Shown: one piece after another, positions 5,801 through 7,656 of the stretch
Numbering within the stretch: position 1 is the first letter of the stretch
Layout of the letters: every line of letters starts with the position of its first letter
From: Eubacterium sp.
GTDB lineage: Bacteria; Bacillota; Clostridia; Oscillospirales; Acutalibacteraceae
Assembly (NCBI GenBank): GCA_029054965.1
Contig: JAIDEF010000190.1
Span: 1-7,656 of the forward strand
Direction of reading: 5' to 3'
Length of the DNA: 7,656 bases
Notes under the pieces: generated by a model
Told to the model about the DNA's origin: nothing
Databases searched by the model: none
The model's input: the letters and a program-made list of their open reading frames with translations, nothing else
Made by a program: the position numbers and the translations under genes

Positions 5801-7656
5801 CATTATTTTCAAATGCAGATGCACCTATTTTGGCAAGCTTGTCAGCATTAGTGATTTTTGTAAAATTACAATTAAGGAAAGCCTTCTGACCGATTTCAGT
5901 AACGGCAGAAAAATTTATTGAATCCTGACTCATATTACAGTTTTCAAATGCAGATGAGCCAATATAATTAACTTTTCCGAATTTTGTATTTGAAAGACGG
6001 CTGTTATGCGCAAAAGCACTGTTGCCTATATATGTTACACTTTGCGCTTCAACAAATTCTAAATCATTATCAGCAAAAGCAAAGTCACTTATTTTTATAA
6101 CTGACTTCGGCAGAGAAACAGATGTAAGGTGTTTGTTTTTAAATACATCCTCACCTATTACTGTAACAGTTTTACCTGAGATTTTTTCAGGCACAATCAA
6201 ATCGCCTGAAGGACCGTAATAATCAGTAATAGTGCTTCCAACAAGTTTGAAATCACTTTCCTTTGCAATCTGACCGAATATGTATGAGGCTTTTGTTATT
6301 TTCGATTTATACTTGCTTCCGTAATATGCAACAGCTTTGAATGTAGTATTTTTAGTAATAGTAACAGCCTTTGAATAAAGGGTTCCGTTTGTATTTGACG
6401 GATCAGAACCATCAGTGGTGTAATAAATCTTAGCTGATTTATCGGAAGATGACATTGTAATGCTCAGACTGTCATCCTTATAATAACCGCCAAGCTTATT
6501 AAAACATACAGGAGCTGTACGTTCTTTAGGAACATATTTTGTTAAAGATATTATACCCGTTCCGAACTGACTTTCATTTTCATCTATATGAGGAATTACA
6601 TTCTTTTTAATATAATCCTTTGTTTTGGACGGTGAAACTTTTCCGCTGAGAAGTATTTTCATAGCACAGGCAGCAGAAACAAATGGAGTTGCCATTGAAG
6701 TTCCGCTTGCTTCAATATAATCACCACCCGGAAAACTGCTCAAGATATCACTGCCTGGAGCACAAACATCAATAACACTGCCGTAGTTTGAATAATCATA
6801 ATCAGGAGAGCCGTTTTTCGCAAGAGCACCAACAGTTATACAATAAGATGAATTTGCCGGATAGTAATACTTTGCATTATCAGCTTCATTGCCCGCAGCA
6901 ACGCAAATTGTTATATTATTGTCATATGCATTTTTTATTGCAGTTTTAAGAACACTGTTGCTCCATAAATCAGGACCGCCAAGGCTCATATTGATGATGT
7001 CAACCTTTTGTGAAACAGCATAATTTACAGCAGCTGCAATCTGATAATCAGAACCCTTGCCGGCTGCATTAAGTGCCTGAACTGCAAGAATTTTGACATT
7101 ATCAGGCGTATTATCAACAATAATACCTGATACATGTGTTCCATGTCCATTTTGGTCATCATATGAGCTTCCTATAATTGATTTACTGCTGCTCAGAATA
7201 CGTCCCTGAAGATACTGATGGTCAATATCTACCCCTGAATCAATTACCGCAACAGTTACCTGCTTATTAAGCCCGTTTTCAATTGAATAGCTTACAGCCT
7301 GGGGCGAATCAATATAATCTGCACCCCACGATAAATTTTCACTCAGTGGAAAGTCAGAAGCAGAATAAGCACTTGCACTGTATGTATTTTCACCAGAGAC
7401 AGAATTTACATTATCGCTTTCGTTTAATACTTCATATGCATTTTTAGTTTCGGCTTCGCTGTCAAACTGTAAGAGAACACTTCCATCAGGAGTTTCAAGA
7501 GAATCAATACTGTTAACCTCAGGCAGACTGCCATCACAATCAACAATCAATCGTTTAGTCTGATAAGGCTTGCAGTAAATTGTTGACTCATCAGTTTCAA
7601 CAGCCTCGATAGAAAGCTCATCAGCACATTCATCAATAGGAACATAAGTAACATCA
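2853..7656 (-). CDS. Subtilisin-family (S8) serine protease with LRR, Ig-like and FN3 tail; 5' end outside window
   Basis: Open without a stop from the right edge to TGA at 2855-2853: 1600 residues visible, start and signal peptide missing. Numbering from the first full codon: prodomain to about 125, including KPYQTKRLIV (29-38); S8 domain about 130-370 with Asp139 (AVIDSG), His171 (NGHGTH), oxyanion Asn256 (AAGNE) and Ser320 (SGTSMATP), so catalysis should be intact; chitobiase/FN3-associated-type domain 380-460 (YYTTDGSDP); BspA-type leucine-rich repeats 468-905; bacterial Ig-like domain 955-1035 (YQWQYS, GYYRC); a linking module 1036-1114; five beta-rich modules 1115-1497; FN3 domain 1498-1600 ending at the stop. 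No LPXTG, dockerin or transmembrane anchor follows, so the protein is probably exported and released or held non-covalently at the surface. The substrate is unknown; the tail suggests binding to host, food or bacterial surfaces. No strong terminator follows, so some readthrough into the P-loop gene is possible. Confidence 0.95.
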   Translation of the reverse strand, partial: DVTYVPIDECADELSIEAVETDESTIYCKPYQTKRLIVDCDGSLPEVNSIDSLETPDGSVLLQFDSEAETKNAYEVLNESDNVNSVSGENTYSASAYSASDFPLSENLSWGADYIDSPQAVSYSIENGLNKQVTVAVIDSGVDIDHQYLQGRILSSSKSIIGSSYDDQNGHGTHVSGIIVDNTPDNVKILAVQALNAAGKGSDYQIAAAVNYAVSQKVDIINMSLGGPDLWSNSVLKTAIKNAYDNNITICVAAGNEADNAKYYYPANSSYCITVGALAKNGSPDYDYSNYGSVIDVCAPGSDILSSFPGGDYIEASGTSMATPFVSAACAMKILLSGKVSPSKTKDYIKKNVIPHIDENESQFGTGIISLTKYVPKERTAPVCFNKLGGYYKDDSLSITMSSSDKSAKIYYTTDGSDPSNTNGTLYSKAVTITKNTTFKAVAYYGSKYKSKITKASYIFGQIAKESDFKLVGSTITDYYGPSGDLIVPEKISGKTVTVIGEDVFKNKHLTSVSLPKSVIKISDFAFADNDLEFVEAQSVTYIGNSAFAHNSRLSNTKFGKVNYIGSSAFENCNMSQDSINFSAVTEIGQKAFLNCNFTKITNADKLAKIGASAFENNDFFVLNLPSVKSIGNNAFSGNKNLRTVKLNNADSIGSNAFSYCDLTGSLSLPKVKKISNGAFSHSNVKNVSLPLCTSIGSDVFESCSSLATLSVPKCEYLGSFTNSSPDFKVLDLPSVKEIDSIYDCKYLEVLNIPECYTAASNCQITSCPQLKVLSAPLLTVLPNIADCNSLETINLPNVVDTNNNSVSGLSSLRLLNLSAVSKAPAILNCSSLETVILSSAASLSEIKNCSSLKNLIIPNVKAFNDSLLTGSVNSIDELSLDSAENVTLTLSNNINYSMPKVKNLSSNNTAVLSVAVPQSAKLSKVNSASTVYTANTSISGYNVVSSPSVRNDLPESYVLDDNTEDALSISVFCAKPSYQWQYSKNSSFTSPSNIANNNRNTIIPDKSGYYRCVVTDTENSKKVISSVCNVSCEVKTVQVKFSSSNKAIVLWRNALLANVASEVINIPVGDKISVYDDVNIKTLWKNGSAVADENGFYNIEVSDDTQITSNGRINLSKAKLVNTSNKDKHYGSYYSSGEREPMLKLVYNNKELVKNKDYIVRVISDRAPVLPGTYNFTIIGLGDYYGRFSDEFVIHNASIDDCKFAEIKPQPYTGSFVEPVVKATIDGKAIDTFDVYYVDNVGVGTATATVYGKGYIDGEKDLKFRIGYDISGAKVTLNKNSCYYSEINPCKPKPTVIYQGRTLKENKDYKVSYKNNNAVGTATAVITGMGNYVNSTGVSFKIVKGVPFEPKLSKTSFVYNGGVQRPTVTVKDSKGNALTYKKDFTVNYSNWSSTNVGTYKVTVNFIGKYCGSKTYNYKITAQSKVTPKLNRNTFTANGKTQKPSVTVTDAKGNKLVKNKDFTLSYSNNNSKNVGRYTVTVKMKGNYSGSKTYPYYINPKPTEFLASNKGGFKAVSKGFTLKWNKQNSQTTGYQIQYATRSDFKNAATITIANPNTTSYTIKGRAANTRYYVRIRTYKKIGNGTFYSSWNSGTKSVVTLR
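3165..4313 (-). repeat. Five repeated beta-rich modules before the C-terminal FN3 domain
   Basis: Five modules of about 73-84 residues, roughly at protein residues 1115-1198, 1199-1272, 1273-1345, 1346-1423 and 1424-1497. The shared core is KDY or KDF, a short strand, NN or similar, VGT, a T/V-rich strand, G-x-GNY or GKY, then a closing strand ending K-I or Y-I. The last two are the most alike (for example KDFTVNYSN against KDFTLSYSN and SKTYNYKI against SKTYPYYI), pointing to a fairly recent internal duplication. They resemble the stalk-forming modules of large Firmicutes surface proteins; the exact family is not certain. Confidence 0.75.
4941..6254 (-). repeat. Array of about 18 BspA-type leucine-rich repeats within the protease
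   Basis: About 18 units of 20-23 residues occupy residues 468-905 of the visible protein. The first ten carry the LRR_5 hallmark IGxxAF or a close form (IGEDVF, ISDFAF, IGNSAF, IGSSAF, IGQKAF, IGASAF, IGNNAF, IGSNAF, ISNGAF, IGSDVF), spanning about 5553-6152. From about 5510 downwards the hallmark is lost. The units there take a form such as NCSSLETVIL or SCPQLKVLSA followed by a short turn. Such arrays form a curved solenoid used for protein or surface binding. Confidence 0.85.

Noticed and set aside
4068..6219. Short open frames inside the protease gene on both strands
   Set aside because: They overlap the long, well-supported protease frame and have no start signals or motifs of their own.
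7548..7550. In-frame TTG at 7550 as the start of the protease gene
   Set aside because: The frame stays open from there to the window edge (35 more codons), and those codons encode prodomain-like sequence (KPYQTKRLIV spans the TTG). The prodomain and signal peptide must begin further upstream, outside the window.

Overview
The window looks like chromosomal DNA from a low-GC, Gram-positive gut anaerobe of the Firmicutes (Clostridia, probably a Ruminococcaceae/Oscillospiraceae- or Lachnospiraceae-like lineage). The reasons are the AT-rich composition, strong AGGAG-type ribosome binding sites, consensus sigma-A promoters with 17-bp spacers, and a huge secreted subtilase built from BspA-type leucine-rich repeats, Ig-like modules and a C-terminal FN3 domain. 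The lineage is an inference from protein style; no marker gene is present.

All five genes lie on the minus strand, so transcription runs from high to low coordinates. From 7656 to 2853 is a 5'-truncated gene for a subtilisin-family (S8) protease of at least 1600 residues with an intact Asp/His/Asn/Ser set, carrying a long adhesin-like tail. Next, at 2730-2329, is a 133-residue P-loop (Walker A) protein with its own weak promoter and a good terminator. At 2130-1111 is a 339-residue NAD(P)-binding SDR/epimerase-like protein with a near-consensus promoter and a terminator. At 986-435 is a TetR-family repressor, whose perfect-consensus promoter overlaps a tandem 14-bp operator candidate. It is followed 10 bp later by an ABC transporter ATPase (424 to the left edge, 3'-truncated).

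The layout therefore has three or four transcription units: protease; P-loop protein; SDR; and TetR-ABC. The last reads as a self-regulated efflux/export operon whose permease should lie just left of the window. Nothing in the sequence links the protease functionally to the TetR-ABC operon. No tRNA, rRNA, CRISPR array, insertion sequence or phage feature was seen. No gene-free stretch exceeds 300 bases: the gaps are 987-1110, 2131-2328 and 2731-2852, and the signals found in them are listed.

I did not find an obviously new system. The items most worth a second look are the protease-LRR-Ig architecture with its two-part LRR array, the small P-loop protein, the Lys-to-Arg change at the SDR active-site position, and the tandem TetR operator.
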